Shown here one piece after another: positions 26,278 through 35,295 of a stretch of 64,000 nt of DNA (positions within the stretch are counted from its first letter, which is position 1; each line of letters starts with the position of its first letter). Position numbers and translations under genes: made by a program. The DNA is from Streptomyces rubiginosohelvolus (GTDB lineage: Bacteria > Actinomycetota > Actinomycetes > Streptomycetales > Streptomycetaceae), in assembly GCF_014649875.1 (NCBI RefSeq), contig NZ_BMTW01000016.1, forward strand, positions 1-64,000. The letters run 5' to 3'. The notes below the pieces were generated by a model. That model searched no databases and was not told the DNA's origin. It saw only the letters and a program-made list of their open reading frames with translations.

Positions 26278-26511
26278 ATGGGCACCCAGCAGGAAAAGGA
26301 CGAGCTCTACGCTCTCGACATCTCGGACGTGACCTGGCTCAGCGCCCCGGGCACCGAGGAGGCCGAGGAGCGCGTCGAGATCGCGCATCTGCCGGGCGGC
26401 GGCGTCGCCATGCGTTCCTCGCTGGACCCGGACACCGTCCTGCGGTACACGGAGGCGGAGTGGACGGCGTTCGTCCTGGGCGCTCGCGACGGTGAGTTCG
26501 ACCTCACGTAG
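26278..26511 (+). CDS. bldB: Developmental regulator BldB (DUF397 family)
   Basis: BldB is a small protein needed for aerial hyphae formation and antibiotic production in Streptomyces. This 77-residue protein matches what I recall of BldB, beginning with QEKDELYALDIS. It has the DUF397 pattern: a tryptophan, a VEIAxLPxG strand, AMRSSLDP, VLRYTEAEWxAF and a C-terminal DGEF. The ATG at 26278 has GAAGGGA upstream; an in-frame ATG at 26236 would add 14 residues. It is embedded in the type VII secretion locus. It forms dimers in S. coelicolor and no enzymatic activity is known. Confidence 0.9.
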   Translation: MGTQQEKDELYALDISDVTWLSAPGTEEAEERVEIAHLPGGGVAMRSSLDPDTVLRYTEAEWTAFVLGARDGEFDLT

Positions 26512-26871
26512 GTCCGGCGTCGGGCGGTCTCGTCACCGCAGGGACGCCGGGCGCGGTGGTGGACGGGCCGCCGGAATGACCTTCCCCCCTTCTCCTTGTG
26601 CGCGTATGGCCGGTAATGCCCGGCTCGCGACCGCCCTTCCCTCACACGGGGTTCACCGGGCTGTGACACAGGGCCGGTGGGGCGGCTTTTGCCGTGCCCT
26701 ACGCCCTGCCTGAGTTCGCCGGATGGCGATTAGGGTGGGTGGGGCGCGCCATCAGAACCTGCGAGCAGGTGATGCGCGTCGCAAGGGGGAGAGCCGGGCG
26801 GACCGGCACATCGGGAACGGTCGCCCCCACCCACCACGGCACAAGGGTGCTCGACCACACCAGGAGGCAAA
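26512..26871. other. Intergenic region between bldB and the MinD-like gene
   Basis: These 360 bases contain no supported gene and no strong hairpin. A TAGGGT at 26731-26736 could be a -10 element, but I find no matching -35. The region presumably holds the bldB transcript end and the promoter of the large downstream gene. Confidence 0.5.
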
Positions 26872-29800
26872 GTGAACGGCGATCGGGACGAGATCCGCGG
26901 CGGATGGGACCTGCCCGTCGACGAGTCGTCCGACGCGGATCCCGCCGAGATGACGGGTGAGTTCACCATCGACTACACCCCTCCCGCCTGGTACACGCAG
27001 AACGCGGCGGGGGACTCGTCGGGAGGAGCGGGCTCGCATCTGGCACCCCCTCCGCCGCCGGTCGGTGCGCCCCTGTCCTCGCCCGACCTGTCGGCGACGC
27101 CCGGCGGCTTCGAGCCCAACTGGGCGCCCGCGCCGCCGGCGCCCACTCCGTCGGCGCCCACTCCGTCGGCGCCCACTCCGTCGGCGCCCGCCGAGCCGGT
27201 CGCCCCTGCGGCTGAGGAGGCCCCGGCCGCCCCCGCCGCTCCGGAGACTCCGCAGGCCCAGGCTCCTGCCGCTCCGACTCCTGCTGTTCCGGCTGCGGAG
27301 GGCGCGGATGCCGGCCCGTTCGGCGGTGGCGATGTGGAGAGCGGCGCGACGATGCGGTTCTCGCCCGCCGCGCTCAAGCGGGAGATCGCCGAGCGCGAGG
27401 CGGAAGCGGCGGCGTCCGCCGCCGGGGCCGGTTCCGGCTCCGCCGCGGACAGCGCGTCCTACGCCGATGCGAAGGGCGACGAGAAGGACCACTCCTCGGC
27501 CTCCTCCGGTACGGACTCCGAGGACGCTTCCCTTTCCGGTACGTCCTCTTCCGGTACGTCCTCTTCCGATACGCCCTCCGAGCCGTCGGCCTCTCCCGCC
27601 TCCCTCACCGAAGCCGCCTCCGCGGACGCCTCGGACCCCAACGACGGCGACGCGGCCGGGACCGGCACGGACCGGACTCCGGACGCCGGTGACGCACCCG
27701 CCGCCCCCGACACCGCCGTTACGGACGCGGGCGCGCAGGACGCCGCGCCCCAGGACGCGCCGCAGCCCGCCGCCGACGCCCCGCAGGCCGCCGCCGCACC
27801 GGTGCCGTGGTCGCCGCCCGCACAGGGCAGCGCGCTGCCGCCCCTGCCGCCCGCCTTCCAGCCGGCCGCTCCGGCGCCCTCCGCACCGCAGCCCGCGGCG
27901 CAGTGGCCGGGTGCCGCCCCGGCGAACGAGGCGCCCGGCGGCTACGGCTTCCCCCAGACGGGCCCGGCGGCCCAGCCGCCGCAGACGCCCCAGGCACCCC
28001 CGCAGGCGCACCAGCAGCAGCCGTTCCCCGGCCAGGTCCCGGGCGCACCGCTGCCGCCGCAGGCGCACCCCCAGTCCCCCCAGAACGCGGGCGGTTACGG
28101 CTTCCCGCCACAGGGCGGCTACGGCTTCCCGCAGCCCGGCCAGCCGGGTCAGCAGCCCCAGCAGCAGGGCCAGCAGGGCCAGCCGCCCCACGCACCCCAG
28201 CAGCCGCAGCCCCACGCGCCCTTCCCCGCCCAGGGCACCCCGAACCTCCCCGCACCCGTCGCCCCGCAGCAGCCGGAGGCGTACCGGCAGCAGCCCCAAG
28301 CGCAGCCCCAGCCCCAGGCGCAAGGTCAGCCCCCGGCCCAGGCCCAGGCCCAGCCGCATCAGCAGCAGCCCGTCGACCCGCGGGCGGGCGGCGCCTGGCC
28401 CACCCCCGTCGCGCACGACCAGCGCGAGCGGTCCGTGCCGGGCGCCCCGCTCGGGTACACCGCGGCCGTCGAGCTCTCCTCCGACCGGCTGGTGCGGGGC
28501 AAGCAGAAGGCCAAGAGCAGCCGCAACCCCTCCGCCGCCTCCCGGTTCAAGCTGGGCGGCAAGAAGGAGGAGGCCGAACGGCTGCGCAAACTGGAGCTGA
28601 TCCGTACGCCGGTGCTGTCCTGCTACCGCATCGCCGTCATCAGCCTCAAGGGCGGCGTGGGCAAGACCACCACGACCACCGCCCTCGGTTCGACGCTGGC
28701 CACCGAGCGGCAGGACAAGATCCTCGCCATCGACGCCAACCCGGACGCCGGCACGCTGGGCCGCCGCGTGCGCCGCGAGACCGGGGCGACCATCCGCGAC
28801 CTGGTCCAGGCGATCCCGTACCTGAACTCGTACATGGACATCCGCCGGTTCACCTCGCAGGCGCCCTCCGGTCTGGAGATCATCGCCAACGACGTGGACC
28901 CGGCCGTCTCGACCACGTTCAACGACGAGGACTACCGGCGCGCGATCGAGGTCCTCGGCAAGCAGTACCCGATCATCCTCACCGACTCGGGCACCGGGCT
29001 GCTCTACAGCGCGATGCGCGGGGTCCTCGACCTCGCCGACCAGCTGATCATCATCTCGACCCCCTCGGTCGACGGCGCCTCCAGCGCCTCCACGACGCTG
29101 GACTGGCTCTCGGCGCACGGGTACGCGGACCTGGTGCAGCGTTCGCTCACCGTCATCTCCGGGGTCCGCGAGACCGGCAAGATGATCAAGGTGGACGACA
29201 TCGTGCAGCACTTCGAGACGCGCTGCCGCGGCGTCGTCGTCGTGCCGTTCGACGAGCACCTGGCGGCGGGCGCCGAGGTCGACCTCGACATGATGCGGCC
29301 CAAGACCCGTGAGGCGTACTTCCACCTCTCGGCGCTGGTGGCCGAGGACTTCGCGCGGGCCCAGCAGCAGCAGGGGCTGTGGACGGCGGACGGCCAGAAC
29401 CCACCGCCGCAGTTCGCCCCGCCGATGCCCGGCCAGCAGGGCTACCCGGCCCCGGGCCAGCAGGTCCCGGCCCAGCCGGGTGCCCCCGGTCAGCCGATGC
29501 CCGGACAGCCCGCAGCAGGACAGCCGGTCCCTGGCCACCAGTTCCCCGGCCGGCAGACCCCGGGTCAGCAGATCCCCGGTCAGCAGCCGTACGCGCCGCA
29601 GCAGCCCGGCCCCGGCCAGCCCTACCCGCAGCAGGCCCCGCAGCCGCAGCACCCCGGGCATCCCCACCAGCCGCAGCACCCCGGCCAGCCGCAGCAGGGC
29701 CAGCAGCCCTACAGCGGTCAGCCCTACGGCGGGCAGCCGCCGTACGGGGGATATCAGACGGCCGGTCAGCCGGGCGCACCCCAGGCCCCCTACCCGCCGC

Positions 29801-30015
29801 AGCCGGCACCGGGCGGACCGCAGAACGGGTGGCAGCAGTCGCCTCCCCCGCCGGGCGGGCCCGGTGCGCCCGGGGCCGGCGTGCCGCAGCAGGGGCAGCC
29901 GGAGCAGCAGGGCGGACAGGCCAACCCGGCAGGCCAGCCCGATCTGCAGGGCCCCGTGCCTCCGGCCGGCTGGCAGCAGACGCCTCCGCAGCCGCCGCCG
30001 GCACCGCAGCAGTAG
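26872..30015 (+). CDS. Giant Pro/Gln/Ala-rich protein with MinD/ParA-like ATPase domain (EspI-like)
   Basis: The protein has 1047 residues. Residues 1 to about 560 are low complexity (Ala, Pro, Gln, Ser), including PTPSA repeats encoded by three perfect 15-bp units at 27141-27185. A ParA/MinD-type domain follows, with the deviant Walker A KGGVGKT near residue 593, DANPDAG and DLADQLIIIS. The tail from about 830 is Gln/Pro/Gly-rich. Mycobacterial ESX-1 has a comparable protein, EspI: proline-rich plus a MinD-like ATPase. The GTG start is preceded by AGGAGG. It probably regulates or positions the secretion apparatus. Codon bias in the linkers follows composition, not transfer. Confidence 0.85.
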   Translation: MNGDRDEIRGGWDLPVDESSDADPAEMTGEFTIDYTPPAWYTQNAAGDSSGGAGSHLAPPPPPVGAPLSSPDLSATPGGFEPNWAPAPPAPTPSAPTPSAPTPSAPAEPVAPAAEEAPAAPAAPETPQAQAPAAPTPAVPAAEGADAGPFGGGDVESGATMRFSPAALKREIAEREAEAAASAAGAGSGSAADSASYADAKGDEKDHSSASSGTDSEDASLSGTSSSGTSSSDTPSEPSASPASLTEAASADASDPNDGDAAGTGTDRTPDAGDAPAAPDTAVTDAGAQDAAPQDAPQPAADAPQAAAAPVPWSPPAQGSALPPLPPAFQPAAPAPSAPQPAAQWPGAAPANEAPGGYGFPQTGPAAQPPQTPQAPPQAHQQQPFPGQVPGAPLPPQAHPQSPQNAGGYGFPPQGGYGFPQPGQPGQQPQQQGQQGQPPHAPQQPQPHAPFPAQGTPNLPAPVAPQQPEAYRQQPQAQPQPQAQGQPPAQAQAQPHQQQPVDPRAGGAWPTPVAHDQRERSVPGAPLGYTAAVELSSDRLVRGKQKAKSSRNPSAASRFKLGGKKEEAERLRKLELIRTPVLSCYRIAVISLKGGVGKTTTTTALGSTLATERQDKILAIDANPDAGTLGRRVRRETGATIRDLVQAIPYLNSYMDIRRFTSQAPSGLEIIANDVDPAVSTTFNDEDYRRAIEVLGKQYPIILTDSGTGLLYSAMRGVLDLADQLIIISTPSVDGASSASTTLDWLSAHGYADLVQRSLTVISGVRETGKMIKVDDIVQHFETRCRGVVVVPFDEHLAAGAEVDLDMMRPKTREAYFHLSALVAEDFARAQQQQGLWTADGQNPPPQFAPPMPGQQGYPAPGQQVPAQPGAPGQPMPGQPAAGQPVPGHQFPGRQTPGQQIPGQQPYAPQQPGPGQPYPQQAPQPQHPGHPHQPQHPGQPQQGQQPYSGQPYGGQPPYGGYQTAGQPGAPQAPYPPQPAPGGPQNGWQQSPPPPGGPGAPGAGVPQQGQPEQQGGQANPAGQPDLQGPVPPAGWQQTPPQPPPAPQQ

Positions 30016-30061
30016 GCCGGCGGAAGGGCCGCCGAAACGGCCGAAGTGGTTTAGACCAATG

Positions 30062-30093
30062 AGGGCTCGCATCGCTCACGCGGTGCGAGCCCT
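30062..30093 (+). terminator. Terminator after the MinD-like gene
   Basis: A 13-bp stem (30062-30074 with 30081-30093, one G-T pair) with a 6-base loop separates the ESX locus from the ABC importer operon. Confidence 0.8.
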
Positions 30094-30131
30094 TCCGCAT
30101 TCCCGCAGCCCACACGCGGTTTGACACACCG

Positions 30132-30159
30132 TTGACGAGGCTCGACCACCGCTGATAAA
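30132..30159 (+). promoter_or_regulatory. Putative promoter of the ABC importer operon
   Basis: TTGACG (30132-30137) and GATAAA (30154-30159) are 16 bases apart, about 75 bases before the binding-protein start. A second TTGACA at 30121 gives an alternative -35. Confidence 0.5.
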
Positions 30160-30233
30160 CCTTCGCATCACCAACTGGCGAACCAGAGATCTGCCCGCCT
30201 TCTTCAGCGAGTGATGACGCGAGGTCCCCGTCC

Positions 30234-32111
30234 ATGGTCACAAGAGTTCCTCACCACTCCGTCCGGCCACGCCGACGCCTACGCCTCCTGCTGGCCTCCG
30301 GAGCGGCCGCCCTGGCGCTCGCCGCCGGGTCCGTCGTCCCGGGCAACCCGCTCGCGCCCGCGCCCTCCGAGGCCCGCGCCGACGACGGGAAGACGACGCT
30401 CACGGTCGCCGTCGCGCAGAGCGTCGACTCCCTCAGCCCGTTCCTGGCGCAGCGGCTCGTCAGCACGAGCATCCACCGGCTGATGTACGACTACCTCACC
30501 AACTACGACGCCAAGGACAACAAGGCGATCCCGGGCCTCGCCACCGCATGGGAGCCCTCCGCGGACAAGCTGACCTGGACGTACACGATCCGCTCGGACT
30601 CGAAGTGGTCCGACGGGCAGCAGGCCACCGCCGAGGACGCGGCCTGGACGTTCAACAAGATGATGACCGACGAGGGCGCGGCCACCTCCAACGGCAGCTT
30701 CGTCGGCAACTTCGAGAAGGTGACCGCCCCCAGCAAGGACAAGCTGGTCATCAAGCTCAAGGAGCCGCAGGCCACGATGGCCGCGCTCGACGTTCCGATC
30801 GTGCCCCGGCACGTCTGGGAGAAGGTCGGCGACTTCTCGAAGTTCAACAACGACAAGGACTTCCCCGTCGTGGGGAACGGTCCGTTCATCCTGACGGACT
30901 ACAAGGTCGACAGCTATGTGAAGCTGAAGGCCAACAAGGACTTCTGGCGCGGGTCGCCCAAGTTCGACGAGCTGGTCTTCCGCTACTACAAGGACCAGGA
31001 CGCGGCCGTGGCCGCCCTGCGCAAGGGTGAGGTCTCCTTCGTCGCGGGCAGCCCCAGCCTGACGCCCGCCCAGTCCGCCTCGCTGGAGAAGGCCCCGGAC
31101 ATCAAGGTGAACGACGCGCCGGGCCGCCGCTTCTTCGCGCTCGCCGTCAACCCCGGGGCGCGGACCAAGGACGGGCAGAAGTTCGGCGACGGCCACCCGG
31201 CGCTCCTGGACCAGAAGGTGCGGCACGCGCTGTTCATGGCGGTCGACCGCAAGACGATCATCGACAAGGTGTTCCAGGGCCACGCCGTCGAGGGCGAGGG
31301 TTACATCCCGCCGCGCTTCGGCGACTACTTCTGGAAGCCGGCGGACGGCCAGAAGCTTGCCTACGACCCGGCGAAGGCGGCCTCCCTCCTCGACGAGGCC
31401 GGGTACAAGAAGAACGGCGCGGGCAAGCGCGTCGGCAAGGACGGCAAGCCGCTCGACTTCCGTATCCTCTGCCACGCCACCGACCCCAACGACAAGGCGA
31501 TCGGCAAGTACCTCCAGGAGTGGTGGGGCGAGCAGGGCATCGGGCTGAAGGTCGACTGCCTCGACAACGTTTCCGACCCCTGGTACGCCGGTGAGTACGA
31601 CCTCGCCTTCGACGGCTGGTCCGTCAACCCCGACCCCGACTTCGTCCTCTCCATCCACACCTGCGCCGCCCTGCCGGCCAAGGCGAAGGAGTCGGCCGCG
31701 ACGGACAACTTCATCTGCGACAAGCAGTACGACGACCTCTACAAGAAGCAACTGGCGGAGTACGACCCCGCCAAGCGGGCGGATCTGGTCAAGCAACTGG
31801 AGTCGCGGCTGTACGACACCGGGTACATGAACGTCATGGCGTACCCGAATGCCGTCGAGGCCTACCGCACCGACCACATCGAGTCCATCACCACCATGCC
31901 GTCGGCCGCGGGCAACATCTACGGCCAGGACGGTTACTGGAGCTGGTGGTCGGCGGTCCCGGCCGCCGGGGCCTCCTCGTCCGGTTCCTCCGACTCCGGT
32001 GGCTCCTCCACCGGGGTGCTCGTCGGGGTCGGGATCGCCGTCGTCGTCCTCGCCGGTGGCGGACTGCTGTTCGCCATGCGTCGCCGCTCCACCGCGGAAG
32101 ACCGTGAATAG
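30234..32111 (+). CDS. ABC importer substrate-binding protein (peptide/nickel family 5) with C-terminal membrane anchor
   Basis: The protein has 625 residues: an Arg-rich signal peptide (AxA-like cleavage near SEARADD, about residue 45) and then a full family-5 extracellular solute-binding domain (LSPFLAQRLVST to YWSWWSAVPA). The C-terminus is a Ser/Gly linker and a hydrophobic helix with the RRR tail (about 590-620). It lacks a lipobox cysteine, so it seems tethered by the C-terminal helix instead of lipid. It binds oligopeptides or a related solute outside the cell. It is the first gene of a five-gene importer operon, with 3 bases before the permease ATG. Confidence 0.9.
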   Translation: MVTRVPHHSVRPRRRLRLLLASGAAALALAAGSVVPGNPLAPAPSEARADDGKTTLTVAVAQSVDSLSPFLAQRLVSTSIHRLMYDYLTNYDAKDNKAIPGLATAWEPSADKLTWTYTIRSDSKWSDGQQATAEDAAWTFNKMMTDEGAATSNGSFVGNFEKVTAPSKDKLVIKLKEPQATMAALDVPIVPRHVWEKVGDFSKFNNDKDFPVVGNGPFILTDYKVDSYVKLKANKDFWRGSPKFDELVFRYYKDQDAAVAALRKGEVSFVAGSPSLTPAQSASLEKAPDIKVNDAPGRRFFALAVNPGARTKDGQKFGDGHPALLDQKVRHALFMAVDRKTIIDKVFQGHAVEGEGYIPPRFGDYFWKPADGQKLAYDPAKAASLLDEAGYKKNGAGKRVGKDGKPLDFRILCHATDPNDKAIGKYLQEWWGEQGIGLKVDCLDNVSDPWYAGEYDLAFDGWSVNPDPDFVLSIHTCAALPAKAKESAATDNFICDKQYDDLYKKQLAEYDPAKRADLVKQLESRLYDTGYMNVMAYPNAVEAYRTDHIESITTMPSAAGNIYGQDGYWSWWSAVPAAGASSSGSSDSGGSSTGVLVGVGIAVVVLAGGGLLFAMRRRSTAEDRE

Positions 32112-32114
32112 TCC

Positions 32115-33206
32115 ATGAGCTCAGAAAGCACTCCCGCCCTGCTGAAGGGCGCGGCGGGCGTGGAGAGCACCGAATCCGGCGGCCCGGCTCCGGCCGGGCC
32201 GTCGGCCCGCTCCCCGCGCTCCCGCAGTACGGCCGCCTACGCCCGCTACGTGGCGGGCAAGCTCGCCGGGGCGGCCGTCTCCCTCTTCGCCGTCCTCGTC
32301 ACCAGCTTCTTCCTCTTCCGGCTGATCCCCGGCGACCCGGTCAAGCAGATGACCGGCGGCCGTCAGGTGTCGACCGAACAGATCGCGGCGATGCGCCGTG
32401 AGTTCGGGCTCGACCTCCCTCTGTGGCAGCAGTTCACGCAGTACTGCGGCAAGGCGCTGACCGGCGACTTCGGTACGTCGTACCAGTTCCGCGCCCCGGT
32501 CGTCGACAAGATCACCGAGGCGCTGCCCGCCACCCTGCTGCTGACCGGCACCGCCTTCGTCATCTACACGCTGCTCGGCATCTGGCTGGGCGCGCGCTCC
32601 GCGTGGCGCAACGGCAGTGCCGGAGACCGGGCCAACACGGCGCTCGCGCTGACGCTGTACTCGGTGCCCTCGTTCTGGCTCGGTCTGCTCCTCATCATCA
32701 CCCTGTCGGTGGGCATCGGCCCGATCCCCGGGATGTTCCCGACCGGAGGCATGGAGTCCGGCGACACGGAGGGCTTCGACCGGGTGCTGGACATCGCCCA
32801 CCACCTGGTGCTGCCCGTCGTCACACTGGTCGCCGTGGAGTACGCGCGCACCCTGTTGGTGATGCGTTCCTCGCTGCTGGACGAGATGGGCAGCGACTAC
32901 CTGACGACGGCCCGCGCCAAGGGGCTGCGCGACGACCTCGTGCGCCGCAGGCACGCCGTGCCGAACGCGATGCTGCCCACCGTCACCCTGCTCTTCGTGA
33001 ACCTCGGTACGACGGTGGCGGGGGCGATCCTGGTGGAGACGGTGTTCTCCTGGCCGGGTCTCGGCGGTCTCTTCTACCAGGCGCTGAGCGTGCCCGACCT
33101 GCCATTGGTGCAGGCGCTGTTCTTCGTGTTCGCCGCCGCGGTGATCCTGATGAACACGCTGGCCGATGTGATCTATCCGCTGCTCGATCCCCGGGTGGGC
33201 CGATGA
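32115..33206 (+). CDS. ABC importer permease (DppB/OppB type)
   Basis: A 363-residue membrane permease of the peptide/nickel group. It has a polar N-terminal extension of about 50 residues, a first helix (LAGAAVSLFAVLVTSFFLFRLIPGDP), about five further helices, and the EAA-type coupling loop in the EYARTLLVMRSSLLDEMGSDYLTTARAKG segment. The ATG lies 3 bases after the binding-protein gene. Its stop overlaps the next ATG (ATGA). It pairs with the DppC-type permease to form the channel. Confidence 0.93.
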   Translation: MSSESTPALLKGAAGVESTESGGPAPAGPSARSPRSRSTAAYARYVAGKLAGAAVSLFAVLVTSFFLFRLIPGDPVKQMTGGRQVSTEQIAAMRREFGLDLPLWQQFTQYCGKALTGDFGTSYQFRAPVVDKITEALPATLLLTGTAFVIYTLLGIWLGARSAWRNGSAGDRANTALALTLYSVPSFWLGLLLIITLSVGIGPIPGMFPTGGMESGDTEGFDRVLDIAHHLVLPVVTLVAVEYARTLLVMRSSLLDEMGSDYLTTARAKGLRDDLVRRRHAVPNAMLPTVTLLFVNLGTTVAGAILVETVFSWPGLGGLFYQALSVPDLPLVQALFFVFAAAVILMNTLADVIYPLLDPRVGR

Positions 33207-34168
33207 CGACGTCGATGGAGAAGCCCTCCGAACCGCAGGAGCCGGACTCCCGCAAGCCCCCCGAGGGCGTACGGGCACAGAGCCCCCGCGCCCTGACCCG
33301 GGCCCGGCGGCGGCAGGCGGTGGCCCGCTTCTGGCGGCAGTACCGCACGCACCGCGCCGGCCTCGTCGGGCTCGCCGTGCTCGCGGTGATCGCCCTGCTG
33401 GCGCTGACGGCCCCGCTGCTGGTCGGGGCCGACTCGCAGAGCGTGACGAACGCCCCGGGCGGCCCGCTGGAGGAGCCGAGCGGTGCATTCCCGCTCGGGA
33501 CCGACCAGTTCGGGCGCAGCCTGCTGGCCCTGATGCTGTGGGGCACGCGGGTGTCGCTGACGGTCGGGCTGCTCGCCGCCTTCCTGTCGGTGGCGATCGG
33601 CACCCTGATCGGGATCACCGCGGGCCACTTCAAGGGCTGGTACGCCACCGTCATCATGCGGGTGACGGACTGGTTCCTGGTGATGCCGACCCTCGTGCTG
33701 GCCATCGCCCTGGCCACGGTCCTCTCCCGGTCGATCTGGACGACGATCCTGGCGATCGGCGTGACGACCTGGCCGACGACCGCCCGGCTGGTCCGCGCCC
33801 AGACGCTGTCCGTCGAATCCCGCCCGTACATCGAACGCTCGCGGGCGCTCGGCGGCGGTCACGGGCACATCATGTCGCGGCACGTCCTGCCCAACGTCAT
33901 GCCGCTGGTGCTGGCGCAGACCACGCTCGTGATCTCCACCGCCATCCTCACCGAGGCGACCCTCGCCTTCCTCGGGCTCAGCGATCCCACGATCGTCTCG
34001 TGGGGCGGCCTGCTCCAGGACGCCCGTGAGGCCGGCGCGGTCAGCTCCGGCAACTGGTGGTACCTCGCTCCGCCCGGACTCGCCATCGCCGTCGTCGCCC
34101 TCGCCTTCACGCTGTGCGGCCGCACCATCGAGTCCGTGCTCAACCCCAAGCTGGGGGTGTCCCGTTGA
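33203..34168 (+). CDS. ABC importer permease (DppC/OppC type)
   Basis: This 321-residue permease overlaps the previous gene by 4 bp. A Pro-rich N-terminal stretch of about 45 residues precedes the first helix (AGLVGLAVLAVIALLALTAPLL). The substrate-facing PLGTDQFGRSLL motif typical of DppC/OppC proteins is at about residues 96-108. The EAA loop (RPYIERSRALGGGHGHIMSRHVLPN) contacts the ATPases. The stop overlaps the TTG start of the first ATPase gene. Confidence 0.93.
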   Translation: MTTSMEKPSEPQEPDSRKPPEGVRAQSPRALTRARRRQAVARFWRQYRTHRAGLVGLAVLAVIALLALTAPLLVGADSQSVTNAPGGPLEEPSGAFPLGTDQFGRSLLALMLWGTRVSLTVGLLAAFLSVAIGTLIGITAGHFKGWYATVIMRVTDWFLVMPTLVLAIALATVLSRSIWTTILAIGVTTWPTTARLVRAQTLSVESRPYIERSRALGGGHGHIMSRHVLPNVMPLVLAQTTLVISTAILTEATLAFLGLSDPTIVSWGGLLQDAREAGAVSSGNWWYLAPPGLAIAVVALAFTLCGRTIESVLNPKLGVSR

Positions 34169-35295
34169 CCGCGACGACCACGACCACCACGCCGAACCCG
34201 GACCCGTCGGGATCGCCCGGCCTGTCGGAGCCGGTCGGCGATCCCCCGCTCCTGGAGGTGCGGAATCTGACCGTCACCTACGGCGGCGGGGCCGACGCCG
34301 TCCCCGCCGTACGGGGAGTCGATCTGCGGGTCGAGGCCGGGCAGAAGCTCGGCATCGCCGGGGAGTCCGGCTGTGGGAAGTCCACCCTGGCCCTGGCCCT
34401 GCTCCGCCTCCTGCCCGCGACGGCGAAGCTGACGGGCGAGATCCTGCTCGACGGCGAGGACGTCCTCACCATGAAGTGGGGGCGGCTGCGGGCGGTCCGC
34501 TGGGCGGGCGCGTCGATCGTCTTCCAGGGCGCGATGCACTCGCTGAACGCCGTGCACCGGATCGGCGACCAGATCGCCGAGCCGATCCTCCTGCACAGCA
34601 AGGCCACCCCGGCCGCCGCCCGCAAGCGCGCCGGTGAGCTGCTGGAACAGGTGGGCCTGCCCGCCGCCCGCGCGCAGGCCTATCCGCACGAGCTGTCCGG
34701 CGGGCAGCGCCAGCGCGTGATGATCGCGATGGCGCTCGCCTGCGATCCGCGGCTGATCGTGGCGGACGAGCCGACGACCGCGCTGGACGTGATGATCCAG
34801 GCGCAGATCCTGCGCCTGATCGAGCAGCTGGTGTCCGACCAGAACGTCGGCCTGATCATGATCAGCCACGACCTCGCGGTGCTCGCCGACACCTGCGACC
34901 GGCTCTCGGTGATGTACGCGGGCCGGGTCGTGGAGGAGGGCCCGGCGGCGGAGGTGTACACGGACGCCCGTCACCCGTACGGCAAGGCCCTCTCCGCCGC
35001 GTTCCCGAGGATCGGGGACCTGTCCTCGCGGCACGCCCCGCGCGGGCTGCCCGGCGACCCGCCGGACCCGGCCGCGCTGCCGGGCGGCTGCACGTTCCAT
35101 CCGCGGTGCCCGGTGGCGCTGGACGTCTGCGACACCGAGGACCAGGAGCTGCGGGAGGCCGGGGCGGAGCGCCGGGCGGCCTGCGTCCTGGTGGACGTGG
35201 ACGGCGCACACCCGCACGGCACAGGGCCCGATGCCAAGGGCGTACGCGCGGACGGCGCACAGCCCGGGGACGACGAAGCAAGGAGCACCTCTTGA
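34165..35295 (+). CDS. ABC importer ATP-binding protein (DppD/OppD type)
   Basis: This 376-residue ATPase starts at a TTG overlapping the upstream stop (TTGA), with GGGGGTG as ribosome binding site. It has Walker A GESGCGKST, ABC signature LSGGQRQR, Walker B LIVADEPTTALD and the switch His in MISHDLAVLAD. The C-terminal oligopeptide extension includes a cysteine cluster (GGCTFHPRCPVALDVC), typical of DppD/OppD. An uncharacterised Asp/Gly/Ala tail of about 40 residues ends the protein. Confidence 0.94.
   Translation: MTATTTTTTPNPDPSGSPGLSEPVGDPPLLEVRNLTVTYGGGADAVPAVRGVDLRVEAGQKLGIAGESGCGKSTLALALLRLLPATAKLTGEILLDGEDVLTMKWGRLRAVRWAGASIVFQGAMHSLNAVHRIGDQIAEPILLHSKATPAAARKRAGELLEQVGLPAARAQAYPHELSGGQRQRVMIAMALACDPRLIVADEPTTALDVMIQAQILRLIEQLVSDQNVGLIMISHDLAVLADTCDRLSVMYAGRVVEEGPAAEVYTDARHPYGKALSAAFPRIGDLSSRHAPRGLPGDPPDPAALPGGCTFHPRCPVALDVCDTEDQELREAGAERRAACVLVDVDGAHPHGTGPDAKGVRADGAQPGDDEARSTS

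Noticed and set aside
27141..27185. Mobile or phase-variable repeat tract
   Set aside because: Three perfect 15-bp units lie in a low-complexity coding linker and keep the frame; repeat slippage is possible but there is no sign of switching.
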